Shown here piece after piece: positions 5,720 to 5,950 of a DNA stretch of 5,950 nt (the stretch's first letter is position 1; every line of letters starts with the position of its first letter). The notes below the pieces were generated by a model that was not told the origin of the DNA, did no database searches, and was given only the letters and a program-made list of their open reading frames with translations. This DNA comes from an uncultured Collinsella sp. (GTDB lineage: Bacteria > Actinomycetota > Coriobacteriia > Coriobacteriales > Coriobacteriaceae), in assembly GCA_900550185.1 (NCBI GenBank), contig URRN01000130.1, positions 1-5,950 of the forward strand, given 5' to 3'. The position numbers were made by a program, and so were the translations under genes.

Positions 5720-5748
5720 TGCCAAAAAGGGACAGGTTTATTTTGGCA
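5720..5748. repeat. Palindrome with GGGACAGG core (copy 2)
   Basis: Perfect 8-base arms TGCCAAAA (5720-5727) and TTTTGGCA (5741-5748) enclose a 13-base loop containing GGGACAGG (5729-5736), the same eight bases as in the palindrome at 2684-2719, whose arms are unrelated. It lies 25 bases upstream of the RpiR start codon, in the leader or promoter of that gene. Confidence 0.6.
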
Positions 5749-5950
5749 CGTTTCGGCCGGTATCAGGAAGTGTCAGGGACGGAGCGGCGGCAGTCCGTGG
5801 GCGCGAAAAGAAGTGTCGGGTTTGGCGCGCCCGCTTCTGCCCGTCCCGCGCGTGGGCGATACTCGGCTTATCGACCCGCGATGCAAAGGAGACGCTCATC
5901 CCACGAGCACTACCGGGAAGGGTTGATTTTCAATCTCAACGCAACAGCTT
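5749..5950. other. Upstream region of RpiR gene, no confident gene
   Basis: No supported gene is seen. Two direct copies of GAAGTGTC followed by GGG occur at 5767-5778 (with an extra A) and 5810-5820. The second sits in the loop of a 7-bp inverted repeat, GGGCGCG (5799-5805) and CGCGCCC (5826-5832). An AAAGGAG at 5885-5891 looks like a ribosome binding site, but no ATG, GTG or TTG follows at the right distance. Frames opening near 5881 stay open to the window end, so a truncated plus-strand gene cannot be excluded. Confidence 0.35.

Noticed and set aside
5881..5950. Truncated plus-strand gene beginning at ATG 5881
   Set aside because: It has no ribosome binding site before that ATG, only 23 codons before the window ends, and no recognisable sequence.

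Overview
This looks like the end of a short-read contig from a high-G+C Gram-positive bacterium. The protein sequences, the strong Shine-Dalgarno sites and the many small palindromes between genes suggest a gut actinobacterium of the class Coriobacteriia, possibly Collinsella. That assignment is inference from general familiarity; no search was run. The first 54 bases are not genomic: they are an Illumina flow-cell T-run, the P7 adapter, an 8-base index and part of the Nextera read-2 adapter.

Layout. (1) 55-2601, minus: mgtA, a P-type (P3B) Mg2+ transporter cut off by the contig edge and missing about 70 C-terminal residues. (2) 2602-3036: divergent control region between mgtA and pyrE. It holds a candidate mgtA promoter, a roughly 270-nt mgtA leader with a 23-codon upstream ORF behind a near-perfect ribosome binding site, and nested inverted repeats. 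(3) 3037-3720, plus: pyrE, orotate phosphoribosyltransferase. Two hairpins follow, the second a good intrinsic terminator. (4) 3836-4077: no convincing gene, but two small palindromes and a candidate promoter. (5) 4078-4698, plus: an XRE-type DNA-binding domain fused to an entire desulfoferrodoxin/superoxide-reductase-like domain. (6) 4699-4841: convergent intergenic region dominated by a 21-bp-stem hairpin and a second copy of the palindrome seen before the XRE gene. (7) 4842-5695, minus: an RpiR-family (HTH + SIS) regulator split by a -1 frameshift at an A4 run. (8) 5696-5950: regulator upstream region with a palindrome; no gene can be called confidently.

The genes do not form one pathway. 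They cover Mg2+ uptake, pyrimidine synthesis, probable redox or iron sensing and sugar-phosphate-responsive regulation, each apparently its own transcription unit separated by hairpins. The points most worth checking are the XRE-desulfoferrodoxin fusion, the mgtA leader with its upstream ORF, the unusual residues at MgtA membrane positions expected to face the ion path, and two families of small palindromes with variable stems and conserved loops or arms.
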